Shown here: piece after piece, positions 7,173 through 15,467 of the stretch
How the letters are laid out: each line of letters opens with the position of its first letter
How positions within the stretch are numbered: position 1 is the stretch's first letter
Assembly (NCBI GenBank): GCA_943372215.1
Contig: CALRXU020000009.1
Location: 1-64,000, forward strand
Source: UBA6183 sp943372215
GTDB lineage: Bacteria > Bacteroidota > Bacteroidia > UKL13-3
Length of the DNA: 64,000 bases
Reading direction: 5' to 3'
Made by a program: the position numbers and the translations under genes
The notes under the pieces: generated by a model
The model's input: only the letters and a program-made list of their open reading frames with translations
The model's database searches: none
Told to the model about the DNA's origin: nothing

Positions 7173-8405
7173 TTACTCGTAGCGAAGTGCATCAATGGGA
7201 TCGAGTTTGCTTGCTTTAACCGCAGGATAATAACCTGAAATGATACCTACTCCCACGCAAATAACTAAGCCCATGATTATCCAAACCCAAGGTACAATGA
7301 AACCTCCACCCATCACCATACTTAAAACATTGCCAATTGCAATACCCAATACAATACCTACCAATCCACCTATTTGGCAAATGAGTATGGCTTCAAACAA
7401 AAACTGTTTACGGATAACGGCTGATGTTGCTCCAATGGCTTTGCGGACTCCAATTTCGCGCGTACGTTCTGTTACGCTTACTAGCATAATATTCATCAAC
7501 CCTACGGCAGCTCCCAATAAGGTAATAAATGCAATGGCACTAGCAGCATAGGTTACATATTTTAACGCACCCATTGATTCCTGAGCCAGATTATCGCTTT
7601 TGATAATTTCAAAGTTGTTATCGGCATAAACAGGCAACTGCCTTACTTTTCTAAACAAAGCAGTGGCTTCATCTACGCCTAAATCAAGTTGTTTTAAGTC
7701 GTTTACCATTACCGTTATTACAAAACTCATATTGGGCTTTGCAAAGGTTTGCATGGCGTTTTTTAAAGGCACTATCACAATGCGGTCTCCACCAAAACCC
7801 ATGGCACTGCCCTTTGCTTCCAATGTGCCAATTACCCGATATTTAGCACCACCAACAAACACCGATTCTCCGATGGGGTCTTTCTTTTTAAACAACTTTG
7901 TTTTGAGCTCCTGTCCAATAATGGCTACATTTTGTGCTGCAGATGTTTCTTTCGTGGTAAAGTTTCTCCCACTGGCAATGGTGTAACCAGAAACGGCCAA
8001 ATAGTTTAAATCACCACCCATTACCATGATGTTGGGTTCAGTTTTAATGCTCTCATGTTTAACTGTGCTAGCGAAACTTGCATTTACACTTAATGAAGTG
8101 GTGGATGGGAAATTAAACTCATTAGCAAAAGATTGGGCTTCAAAAAGCGTAATGCTGCGGTAACGTTTAGGGCCTTTTCCGCCCATACCAAATTGCACAT
8201 TAGCGCCACGGTTTTTGATATTAAAACTGTTGGCCCCCATGCTGGCAAAATTATTGTTCAATGCTGATTTAATCCCGTCAATTGCAGTTAAAATGCCCAC
8301 CAACGCCATAATTCCAATTGAAATAATGAGCGCAGTAATGACTGCTCGCACCTTATTTCCGGCTATACTTTGTAATGAAATACTTAAAATATCTGGTATG
8401 CGCAT
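7173..8405 (-). CDS. MacB-like ABC transporter permease (FtsX superfamily)
   Basis: A 410-aa protein with the MacB layout: TM1 at about residues 20-42, a periplasmic MacB_PCD domain (about 43-270), then three TM helices (about 280-305, 330-355, 365-395). The signature LVSVTERTREIGVRKAIGAT, which follows TM2 and contacts the ATPase, is present, as is the C-terminal YYPAVKASKLDPIDALRYE. Such permeases normally pair with a MacB-type ATPase and a periplasmic adaptor, but none is adjacent. The gene overlaps the upstream OM-protein gene by one base (TAATG), so the two are translationally linked. Confidence 0.9.
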   Translation of the reverse strand: MRIPDILSISLQSIAGNKVRAVITALIISIGIMALVGILTAIDGIKSALNNNFASMGANSFNIKNRGANVQFGMGGKGPKRYRSITLFEAQSFANEFNFPSTTSLSVNASFASTVKHESIKTEPNIMVMGGDLNYLAVSGYTIASGRNFTTKETSAAQNVAIIGQELKTKLFKKKDPIGESVFVGGAKYRVIGTLEAKGSAMGFGGDRIVIVPLKNAMQTFAKPNMSFVITVMVNDLKQLDLGVDEATALFRKVRQLPVYADNNFEIIKSDNLAQESMGALKYVTYAASAIAFITLLGAAVGLMNIMLVSVTERTREIGVRKAIGATSAVIRKQFLFEAILICQIGGLVGIVLGIAIGNVLSMVMGGGFIVPWVWIIMGLVICVGVGIISGYYPAVKASKLDPIDALRYE

Positions 8406-9097
8406 TAGCTATTTCTATTGATGAATTTCGGCAGCCAAATGGCTTTAAATTGTAAGCCCGAAGGTAACAAATTAGAGAATATGTTGTAGTTAAATTGTGT
8501 GGTTGGTTTAGAAAGTCCATTATTAAACTTAGAGCGATTGATATTAACCGTTAAAGCTTGAAGCGAAACACTTAAAAGCAATTGATTATTAGGTTTAAAC
8601 ATCAAACCTGGAATCAATCCAAATTGCAGGGCATAAGTTTCGGAAGTGGGATTTTTAATCGGTAGGTTATTAAAATTTCTATAAACCCGAGAGTATCCAT
8701 ATTCTGCCAAAAAAGACTGCGATAAAAACAGGTACAACTTATTATCGTAAAGGTGTTTAAATCCTGTTTTTTTCAACACAATGCCATAGCTGTTGTCCCA
8801 GTCTTTAAATTGATTACTTGATTCATTAAACGAAATTTTGGTTCTAAAAGCAATATCAATTGATTTATTTTCTTTATAAAACCAGCCATATCCTATTTCA
8901 GTAGAAACAAAATGATTGCGGTAATTTGAATAGGAAGGTGTGCCAGCAGTATCAAAGTTGGTTACTACCCTGAATTCATTATTTCCGCTTAAACCAAACA
9001 ACACAAACCTCCCTTTAAGGGATTTAGTTGAGTCTTGTTGTGCAAAACTTGAGATTGCAATAAAAATGGCTATTCCTAGTACAATGATGTTTTTCAT
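8405..9097 (-). CDS. Predicted outer-membrane beta-barrel protein, unknown function
   Basis: A 230-aa protein with a signal peptide (MKNIIVLGIAIFIAISSFAQ) and then alternating hydrophobic/polar strands rich in aromatic residues (FVSTEIGYGWFY, KLYLFLSQSFLAEYGYSRVY, QLLLSVSLQALTV), the usual look of small Bacteroidota outer-membrane barrels. I do not recognise a named family. It is the first gene of a pair with the MacB-like permease, overlapping by one base, which may mean the two work together in the envelope. Confidence 0.6.
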   Translation of the reverse strand: MKNIIVLGIAIFIAISSFAQQDSTKSLKGRFVLFGLSGNNEFRVVTNFDTAGTPSYSNYRNHFVSTEIGYGWFYKENKSIDIAFRTKISFNESSNQFKDWDNSYGIVLKKTGFKHLYDNKLYLFLSQSFLAEYGYSRVYRNFNNLPIKNPTSETYALQFGLIPGLMFKPNNQLLLSVSLQALTVNINRSKFNNGLSKPTTQFNYNIFSNLLPSGLQFKAIWLPKFINRNS

Positions 9098-9111
9098 GTG
9101 GCTTCATTTTT

Positions 9112-9405
9112 TCACTTCTTGGATTCAATAAATGTGAACCCTTTTCGTGTTCCTTCGTCCACGTAATCAATTTCCATGCCAGCAAAAAAGAAAACTTCTC
9201 CAGGACTATAAATCACTTCCAAGCCTTGTATGCACGCCAACTGGTCCTTTTCCGTTTTCTCATCAAAGCCAATGAGTAAGCGCTTATTGGTTTCGTTTTT
9301 TTGCCTGATTCCAATACGTATAAAATGGTTATCAGGTATTTGTAAGCTAATTTGGTATTGCTTTAGAGCTGAGATGGCGCTATCGGTAAACTTAATAATG
9401 TTCAT
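9112..9405 (-). CDS. IscA/HesB-fold protein lacking the iron-sulfur cysteines
   Basis: A 97-aa protein whose pattern follows the A-type carrier fold: FTDSAISALK at the start, IRIGIRQKN, LLIGFDEKTEKDQ, GLEVIYSPGEVFFFAGMEIDYVDE and GFTFIESKK. The three cysteines that bind iron or the cluster in IscA/SufA/ErpA (one after the first strand, and C-x-C near the end) are all absent; the only cysteine is in LACIQ. The start is the ATG at 9403-9405; a GTG six bases upstream is next to CATATTTG (9414-9421), a likely -7 box only 8 bases before the ATG. Related cysteine-less HesB-like proteins exist in Bacteroidota; the function is unknown. Confidence 0.75.
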   Translation of the reverse strand: MNIIKFTDSAISALKQYQISLQIPDNHFIRIGIRQKNETNKRLLIGFDEKTEKDQLACIQGLEVIYSPGEVFFFAGMEIDYVDEGTRKGFTFIESKK

Positions 9406-9438
9406 GTACACCGCAAATATGCAAAATAAAATGGGGTG

Positions 9439-10377
9439 CTAAAAGTTTACCGTTGGATACTTCTTCTTTAACTCGTTATTTTTAGCGGTTAGTAACGTTT
9501 CGAAACGTTGGCTTTCTGGTGTTCCGGGATGGAGAATGCGGTGTTGTTGCATTTGTTTGTGATGCTTCACATCAAGCACAAAGTTTTTAGTTTCCTCATC
9601 AAAACAGATTTCTACCAATTTATTCCATACATATTCTATGGCCAACTCATTCGGATGAATAAGGTCTTTGGCATAAAAGCGGTAATCACGCAATTCATCC
9701 ATTACCACCTCGTAAGCTGGGAAATAATAACAATTGGAATAATTGCTACATAATTCATGCACTGCTTGTATTAAAACCGCTTTGCTTCGATTATTGCCTA
9801 CAAGTCCATCTTTGGTATGGCGCACTGGGCTAATGGTAAATACAACTTGCGTTTGGTTCAACTCGTTTAAAAGTGGCTTAAACGCTTCAATAATCGCATT
9901 CACTGATAACAATTCTTTGTTAAACTCTGCTTGTGGGTATTTATGGCAATTGGCTACAATGGCTTGTGTTGATTTAAGCTTATAAACCCATGCACTGCCT
10001 AATGTAATCATTAAGACAGTTCCTTTTTGGTTTAATTGTTGGTGGGCCAATTCCAATTCTTGGTTCATTCTATGAAGCACCTGTGATTGATGTAAACCAC
10101 TAAAAATAGAATGGTGCTCCCAACTATGCCAAAGTTGGTGGTGCTGAAATAAGGAGTTTACTGTATAATGCTTACCTGATTGGATTTGCAACAAATGATT
10201 AGCAATGCTTATAGGGTTAAACACTACTCCATTGGGTTGTGCCACCACATTAAACTTATGATGAAGGAACAATTCAGCAATATGTTGTGCAAAACAAGAG
10301 CCTGTTAACAGGATTGGTTGGCTGTAATGAATGCGTTTTACTGGTGCTTCAGGAGTAAAAGTTAACTTAAATTCCAT
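9439..10377 (-). CDS. GSCFA domain protein
   Basis: A 312-aa protein containing the name-giving motif LTGSCFAQHIAELF (about 24-37) followed by QPNGVVFNPISIANHL, and a second block ITLGSAWVYK (about 124-133). The family is common in Bacteroidota and proteobacteria and is thought to be an SGNH-hydrolase-like enzyme, with the serine of GSCFA as nucleophile; substrate unknown. No signal peptide is seen, so it should act in the cytoplasm. It is divergent from the PhoH gene over a 136-bp gap. Confidence 0.9.
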   Translation of the reverse strand: MEFKLTFTPEAPVKRIHYSQPILLTGSCFAQHIAELFLHHKFNVVAQPNGVVFNPISIANHLLQIQSGKHYTVNSLFQHHQLWHSWEHHSIFSGLHQSQVLHRMNQELELAHQQLNQKGTVLMITLGSAWVYKLKSTQAIVANCHKYPQAEFNKELLSVNAIIEAFKPLLNELNQTQVVFTISPVRHTKDGLVGNNRSKAVLIQAVHELCSNYSNCYYFPAYEVVMDELRDYRFYAKDLIHPNELAIEYVWNKLVEICFDEETKNFVLDVKHHKQMQQHRILHPGTPESQRFETLLTAKNNELKKKYPTVNF

Positions 10378-10513
10378 GCCTGCAATATAAGTATAGCAAA
10401 GGGCTTTAAGTACATTTACACATGATGTTTACAACTAAAAATGGGTTGTTCATCTTGGGTTTATAATTTAAACTCATAATTGCACGTTAACACATCACAA
10501 ACAAATCTATAAC

Positions 10514-11860
10514 ATGGCTAAAAAAAGAGCGATTGCAGCAACGGAGAAAAAGATTTTCGTTTTAGACACTTCAGTAATTTTATATGACCATAAATGTATT
10601 ACCAATTTTCAGGAACATGATGTGGCTATACCCATAACCGTGTTGGAGGAGTTGGATAATTTTAAAAAGGGAAATGATACCATTAATTATGAAGCTCGTG
10701 AGTTTATTCGATTTCTTGATAAGCTTTCTGGCCAGTATAGTTTAACTGATTGGATACCTATTAATGGCAGAGGAAGAGGTAAGTTTAAGGTTCAATTTAT
10801 TGAAAAATCAAGTGTTGATGCCATGGTGGTTTTTGGCGACCGAAAAGCCGATCATAAAATTTTAAATGCGGCTTTGGCTATAGCCGAGCAAGAAAAAAAC
10901 CGCAAGGTTATTTTAGTTACCAAGGATGTAAACTTGCGGTTAAAGGCCAAATCATTAAATATCACTGCAGAAGATTACGAAACAGGTAAAATTAAAAACC
11001 TGGATGCCTTGCATACCGGAATTACTACTTTGGAGGGCATTAAACAAAGTGTAATTGATTTGATTTATGCGGATGGTTTTGTGAGTTATGATTTGTTGTT
11101 TGATGAGAAGCCCGCAGCCAATCACTATTTTGTATTGAAGAACAACAAAACCAGCGTGCTGTGTTTTTTTAATCCTGAAAACGAAAGTATTGAGAAAATT
11201 GATAAACGTTCGGCTCATGGTATTAAACCTCGCAATGCGGAACAAGCTTTTGCCATGCATGCCGTATTGAACCCTAAAATTTCGCTGGTTAGTATACAGG
11301 GTGTTGCAGGTACCGGAAAAACATTATTGGCTTTAGCGGCTGCTTTAGAACAAAGGCAACAGTTTAGACAGATTTATTTGGCCCGGCCTATTATACCATT
11401 AAGCAATAAGGATATTGGTTACCTGCCAGGGGATATTAAAAGTAAAATCAATCCTTACATGGAACCTTTGTGGGATAATTTAAAGTTGATTCAAAACCAG
11501 TGGAAGGAAACAGATAAAGAATACCAAAAAATAACCGATATGGTTAATCAGGAAAAACTAGTTGTAACCCCATTGGCTTATATCAGGGGAAGAAGTTTAT
11601 CCAATATCTTGTTTATAATAGACGAGGCTCAAAACCTCACCCCATTAGAAGTAAAAACGATTATTACCCGTGCAGGTGAAGGGAGTAAAATTGTGTTTAC
11701 GGGTGATGTATTCCAAATTGATACACCTTATTTGGATGCCCATTCAAATGGTTTAAGTTACTTGATTGACCGTATTAGGGATAATCCGATTTACGCACAC
11801 ATTACCTTAGAAAAAGGCGAGCGTAGTGAGTTGGCTAATATTGCCAATTTGTTATTGTAG
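10514..11860 (+). CDS. PhoH family ATPase with N-terminal PIN domain (YlaK-like)
   Basis: A 448-aa protein. The PIN domain occupies about residues 12-155, with FVLDTSVILYD carrying the first acidic residue (Asp18), VLEELDNFK and VTKDVNLRLKA. The PhoH ATPase half has Walker A GVAGTGKT (263-270) and Walker B LFIIDEAQNL (366-375), with FTGDVFQIDTPYLD as the conserved tail block. PIN-PhoH proteins couple an RNase-type domain to an RNA helicase-like ATPase; mycobacterial PhoH2 unwinds and cuts RNA. The gene stands alone, convergent with the DUF5329-like gene 7 bases downstream. Confidence 0.92.
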   Translation: MAKKRAIAATEKKIFVLDTSVILYDHKCITNFQEHDVAIPITVLEELDNFKKGNDTINYEAREFIRFLDKLSGQYSLTDWIPINGRGRGKFKVQFIEKSSVDAMVVFGDRKADHKILNAALAIAEQEKNRKVILVTKDVNLRLKAKSLNITAEDYETGKIKNLDALHTGITTLEGIKQSVIDLIYADGFVSYDLLFDEKPAANHYFVLKNNKTSVLCFFNPENESIEKIDKRSAHGIKPRNAEQAFAMHAVLNPKISLVSIQGVAGTGKTLLALAAALEQRQQFRQIYLARPIIPLSNKDIGYLPGDIKSKINPYMEPLWDNLKLIQNQWKETDKEYQKITDMVNQEKLVVTPLAYIRGRSLSNILFIIDEAQNLTPLEVKTIITRAGEGSKIVFTGDVFQIDTPYLDAHSNGLSYLIDRIRDNPIYAHITLEKGERSELANIANLLL

Positions 11861-11867
11861 GCTTAAA

Positions 11868-12254
11868 CTACTCTTCTAACTTTTTTAGTTGCAACCTCAG
11901 CAATGGGGCAAGGTTGGAACTTTTACCTGATTTGAATTTAATTTGGTAAGGTTTACCACTCATACTGCTGTTGCTGGCTAATTCTGTGATAAATGCTTCG
12001 GCAGTTGTGATAGCCTTTCCTGCTTTTTTCCATTTCATGCGCAGGTGTTCTGCTGCCTGAGCGGGCGTGTATTCACTCCCATTTCTGATAAATACACCAT
12101 CCTGCTTGGCTATAAATGCAATGAGGTATTCTATTTTTTGGACTTCGGTAAGCTTTTTAGGCAAAGGAGTTTGTTTGGCCCAACTGAAAACAACCACTAA
12201 TAGTAACGTAATGGTGAATGAAACGGGTTTGATGTAACTTTTGGAACTTATCAT
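11868..12254 (-). CDS. DUF5329-like periplasmic protein
   Basis: A 128-aa protein with a signal peptide (about residues 1-27) and a compact domain IEYLIAFIAKQDGVFIRNGSEYTPAQAAEHLRMKW. The pattern 'FIRNGSEYxxxxAAxHLRMKxxKAG' followed by SSMSGKPYQI is what I recall of DUF5329, a small exported family of unknown function. It sits 30 bases downstream of the metallo-hydrolase on the same strand. No catalytic residues can be proposed. Confidence 0.7.
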   Translation of the reverse strand: MISSKSYIKPVSFTITLLLVVVFSWAKQTPLPKKLTEVQKIEYLIAFIAKQDGVFIRNGSEYTPAQAAEHLRMKWKKAGKAITTAEAFITELASNSSMSGKPYQIKFKSGKSSNLAPLLRLQLKKLEE

Positions 12255-12284
12255 ACCCGCTAAGATGCAATATCCGTTCCAAAA

Positions 12285-13382
12285 TTACTTGGCGTTAATC
12301 CACCAGTTTCTTTGTGTATAAGTTGCTTGACTGTTCACTTTTACTACCTCTCCAATAAGTGGGGTAATAAAAGCCATGTTTGAATCTTGAGCAGCTTTTG
12401 CTACCCGATCAAGGGATTCTTTCCAGCCATGTAAGGCCAATGTGAATTTACTGTTGTGCACTGGAAAAAACGCTTTAGCGTGAAGTTCTTTTGCTGCTTG
12501 CACGGTTTCTTCAGGCATCATGTGGATGTTGCTCCAAAATTTATTGTATTGGCCACATTCTAATATGGCCAAGTCAAATGGGCCGAATTTTTTTCCAATT
12601 TCTTTAAAATGGGTATCATAGCCACTGTCTCCACCTAAAAACAGCTGGTATCCTCCGTAGTTTAAGATGTATGATGCCCATAATGTTTCGCCTCTTTTAA
12701 ATTTGCGTCCACTAAAATGGCGGGCAGGTGCTGCTGTAAAATGCATTCCTTCCATTATCTCTTGATGTTCCCACCAATCTAACTCGGTTATCTTAGATGG
12801 TGCTATACCCCAATATTCTAAATGAGCACCAACACCAAGGCTCGTTACAAAATGTTTGGCTTTTTGATTGAGTTTCACCACTGTTTCATAATCCAAATGG
12901 TCATAATGATCGTGGGTAATTAACACTACATCAAGTTCAGGCATATCGTCTACTGAGTAAATATTGCTGCCTTTAAAGCTTTTAGCAAAAAGGCTAACGG
13001 GCGAAGCATTCCCACTAAAAACCGGGTCTACTAAAATGTGTTTGCCATTTATTTTTATTAAATAAGAAGAGTGTCCAAACCAAACCAACTGAGGCATAGT
13101 ATCAGGCAATGCGTTAAGATTTGTTTTAATTGATGGCAGGTTTTCTTCTGGCTCTTTACCCGGTACTTTTTTGAAATATTGGGCAGCAATGGCAAAAAAG
13201 TTTCCATCATTGGTCATAACGGGTGTTTCAGATATGTTTTGAAAAGAACCGTCTCTGTAATTTTTAGAAGCCAATATTCTTTGTAATCTTTCACCCTTTG
13301 GCGTGGTTCCGAATTGCTTTTGTTGCATAAATAAATAACCACTGATTACCAATATGGCAAGGGTTATAAATAGTATTATCAT
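12285..13382 (-). CDS. Metallo-beta-lactamase fold hydrolase (UlaG/NAPE-PLD-like)
   Basis: A 365-aa protein with an N-terminal membrane anchor (residues 1-20, MIILFITLAILVISGYLFMQ) and an MBL domain. WFGHSSYLIKINGKHILVDP (101-120) is typical of the UlaG/NAPE-PLD branch, the metal site HDHYDH lies at 157-162, and LGGDSGYD and HNSKF provide later ligands. Relatives hydrolyse phosphodiester or lactone bonds; NAPE-PLD-type members act on lipids, and a membrane anchor would suit that. Substrate unknown. Downstream is the DUF5329-like gene. Confidence 0.88.
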   Translation of the reverse strand: MIILFITLAILVISGYLFMQQKQFGTTPKGERLQRILASKNYRDGSFQNISETPVMTNDGNFFAIAAQYFKKVPGKEPEENLPSIKTNLNALPDTMPQLVWFGHSSYLIKINGKHILVDPVFSGNASPVSLFAKSFKGSNIYSVDDMPELDVVLITHDHYDHLDYETVVKLNQKAKHFVTSLGVGAHLEYWGIAPSKITELDWWEHQEIMEGMHFTAAPARHFSGRKFKRGETLWASYILNYGGYQLFLGGDSGYDTHFKEIGKKFGPFDLAILECGQYNKFWSNIHMMPEETVQAAKELHAKAFFPVHNSKFTLALHGWKESLDRVAKAAQDSNMAFITPLIGEVVKVNSQATYTQRNWWINAK

Positions 13383-13475
13383 TATTTTTTTTGCTTTTTT
13401 CAGGCTGCAACAATACAGGTTTAATTTTTAGAAAACAGATGAAATCGGCAGGGTACTTTTTTCAATAGGTAAATA

Positions 13476-14744
13476 CTATTTGGCCCTAATGGCCACCACG
13501 GGGTCAAGGTTTGCTGCCGAAACTGCAGGAATAAGCCCCGCTAAAATACCAACACTAGCAGATGTTAAGAATCCGGTTAATATGTTTTTTAGGCTTAGTA
13601 CCACTTCAAAACCAAAACCGTAATTAGCCAAAGCAACAATAAGCCCTACAACTCCTATTCCAATTGCACCACCAGCTAAACATAATACAATTGCCTCCAC
13701 CAAAAACTCTATGAGAATAAAGTAGTTTTTGGCCCCTAAACTCTTTTTTATTCCAATTTGATTGGTGCGTTCTTTAACTGAAACAAACATAATATTGGCA
13801 ATACCAAAACCGCCTACCAGCATTGCCAGTCCGCCAATAATCCATCCTGCAATTGTAATAGCTTTAAACGTGGCTTTTAATGGGGCATCAAACAAGCTGG
13901 TTTTATTTAATGCAAAATTCTCCTCCTGTCCTGGTCTGAGCTTGCGCATGGCACGCATAATACCGCGTAATTCTTCCTCCAATAAATCTACCGGAACGTT
14001 TGGCTTTACTTTTACTTCAATGGTTGAATTGGCGCGATTGGAATTGATTCTCACATATTGAGCCAAGCATTTAATGGGCATCAAAACCAAGTTATCAAAT
14101 TGATTTCCAAATAAGCTTTCGCCTTGTTTCTCAATAACTCCAATAACCCTGTACTTGTTTTTTTTTATAACAATTTCCTTGCCTATTGCATTTCCATTGG
14201 GAAATAAATTCTGGGCCAGTAAAAAGCCAATTACGGCCACAGGTGTTCCTGTATTTGATTCGTTTTCAACAAAATAACGACCTTCTGTAATATTAAAGTT
14301 TTTTACCTGATAGTACTCTTGTGTAACCCCATTAACTGTAACACCAGTGGCATTGTTACTCCCATATTCAATATTTACCCCACTTAATCCTGTTACCATG
14401 CAAGCGGCCTCCGCCAAAGTTGCATTTTCTTTAATCGCCTTTAGCTCACTTAAAGTGGTATTGGGTCTGTTCATAAATTTCCACCACTTGTAATCACCGC
14501 TAAAGTCCCAAGGCCATTTATCAATAATAATGGCATCTTTTCCTAGTGTTTCAATGCTTTTTTTAACGTTTTTCTCCAATGAATCAACCAAGGCCAATAC
14601 CATAATAATGCTAAAAATACCAATGGTGATGCCTAAGGTTGAAAGAAAAGTACGAACCCTATTTCCACGCAATGCTTCAAAAGCAAACTGCGTACTTTCT
14701 ACAACCTGATTAAAGATAATTCTGAATTGCTTCACTGGCAACAA
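13476..14744 (-). CDS. Second MacB-like ABC transporter permease
   Basis: A 422-aa paralogue of the permease at 7173, with TM1 at about residues 35-57, a MacB_PCD periplasmic domain, and three C-terminal TM helices. FVSVKERTNQIGIKKSLGAKN replaces the ERTREIGVRKAIGA block, and the end IPAVSAANLDPVVAIRAK is family-like. No ATPase or adaptor gene is adjacent. The start is uncertain: the first candidates are TTG codons at 14744 and 14741 and a GTG at 14735; TACATTTG at 14742-14749 is a perfect -7 box, which would favour GTG 14735 with almost no leader, whereas read-through from ung (stop 10 bases upstream) would allow the TTG codons. Confidence 0.9.
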   Translation of the reverse strand: MLPVKQFRIIFNQVVESTQFAFEALRGNRVRTFLSTLGITIGIFSIIMVLALVDSLEKNVKKSIETLGKDAIIIDKWPWDFSGDYKWWKFMNRPNTTLSELKAIKENATLAEAACMVTGLSGVNIEYGSNNATGVTVNGVTQEYYQVKNFNITEGRYFVENESNTGTPVAVIGFLLAQNLFPNGNAIGKEIVIKKNKYRVIGVIEKQGESLFGNQFDNLVLMPIKCLAQYVRINSNRANSTIEVKVKPNVPVDLLEEELRGIMRAMRKLRPGQEENFALNKTSLFDAPLKATFKAITIAGWIIGGLAMLVGGFGIANIMFVSVKERTNQIGIKKSLGAKNYFILIEFLVEAIVLCLAGGAIGIGVVGLIVALANYGFGFEVVLSLKNILTGFLTSASVGILAGLIPAVSAANLDPVVAIRAK

Positions 14745-14753
14745 ATGTAATGC

Positions 14754-15428
14754 TTACCAGTGAATTTCGGTTAATCCTTTAGCCGCTAAAAATTGGTTGG
14801 TTTTACTAAAGTGTTTGCACCCGAAAAAACCGTTATATGCCGAGAATGGTGAAGGATGAGCTGCCGTAAGCACTTGGTGTTTTTGTTGATTAATTAATGA
14901 GGACTTGCTCTGGGCGAATTTACCCCATAACAAAAAAACAAGGTTTTCTTTTCGCTCTGACAACAGGCCTATTACTTGGTCTGTAAATTGCTCCCAGCCT
15001 CTGCCTTGGTGAGACCCTGCCTTGTCTTTTTCAACCGTTAATGTTGCGTTTAATAGCAATACTCCTTGTTTGGCCCAATGCTCCAAATTACCATGAATCG
15101 GCATGATAAAATCAGGTATATCGGCCTTTAATTCTTTATAAATATTTTGTAATGAAGGCGGTATTGCAATTCCTTTGTTTACACTAAAACATAAGCCGTG
15201 TGCCTGACCTATTCCATGATAAGGATCCTGACCCAAAATCACTACTCTTACCTCATCTAAGCCAGTAAGGTTAAAGGCTTCAAATATTTTAGGGCCAGGA
15301 GGAAAAATGATTTTACCAGCCTTTTTTTCCTGTACTAGGAATTGTTTTAATTCATTAAAGTAAATACTATCAAACTCTGGCTGTAAAATGCCTTTCCAAC
15401 TTTCGGCTATTTGCACTTGATTACTCAT
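14754..15428 (-). CDS. ung: Uracil-DNA glycosylase
   Basis: A 224-aa family-1 UDG of usual length. The water-activating motif GQDPYHG is at 66-72 (Asp68), LLLNATLTV contains the uracil-binding Asn (~127), and HPSPFSAYNGFFGCKHFSKTN (in parts, from His191) is the minor-groove loop. It removes uracil from DNA to begin base-excision repair. It is divergent from the T9SS protein gene at 15468 with 39 bases between starts. Confidence 0.97.
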   Translation of the reverse strand: MSNQVQIAESWKGILQPEFDSIYFNELKQFLVQEKKAGKIIFPPGPKIFEAFNLTGLDEVRVVILGQDPYHGIGQAHGLCFSVNKGIAIPPSLQNIYKELKADIPDFIMPIHGNLEHWAKQGVLLLNATLTVEKDKAGSHQGRGWEQFTDQVIGLLSERKENLVFLLWGKFAQSKSSLINQQKHQVLTAAHPSPFSAYNGFFGCKHFSKTNQFLAAKGLTEIHW

Positions 15429-15467
15429 GTATATTTAATAAATTCGGAAACACAAACAAAAGCAAAT

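Noticed and set aside
9414..9421. CATATTTG before the IscA-like gene as a full promoter
   Set aside because: The -33 position reads TTTT, so only the -7 box is supported; recorded in the gene entry rather than as a feature.
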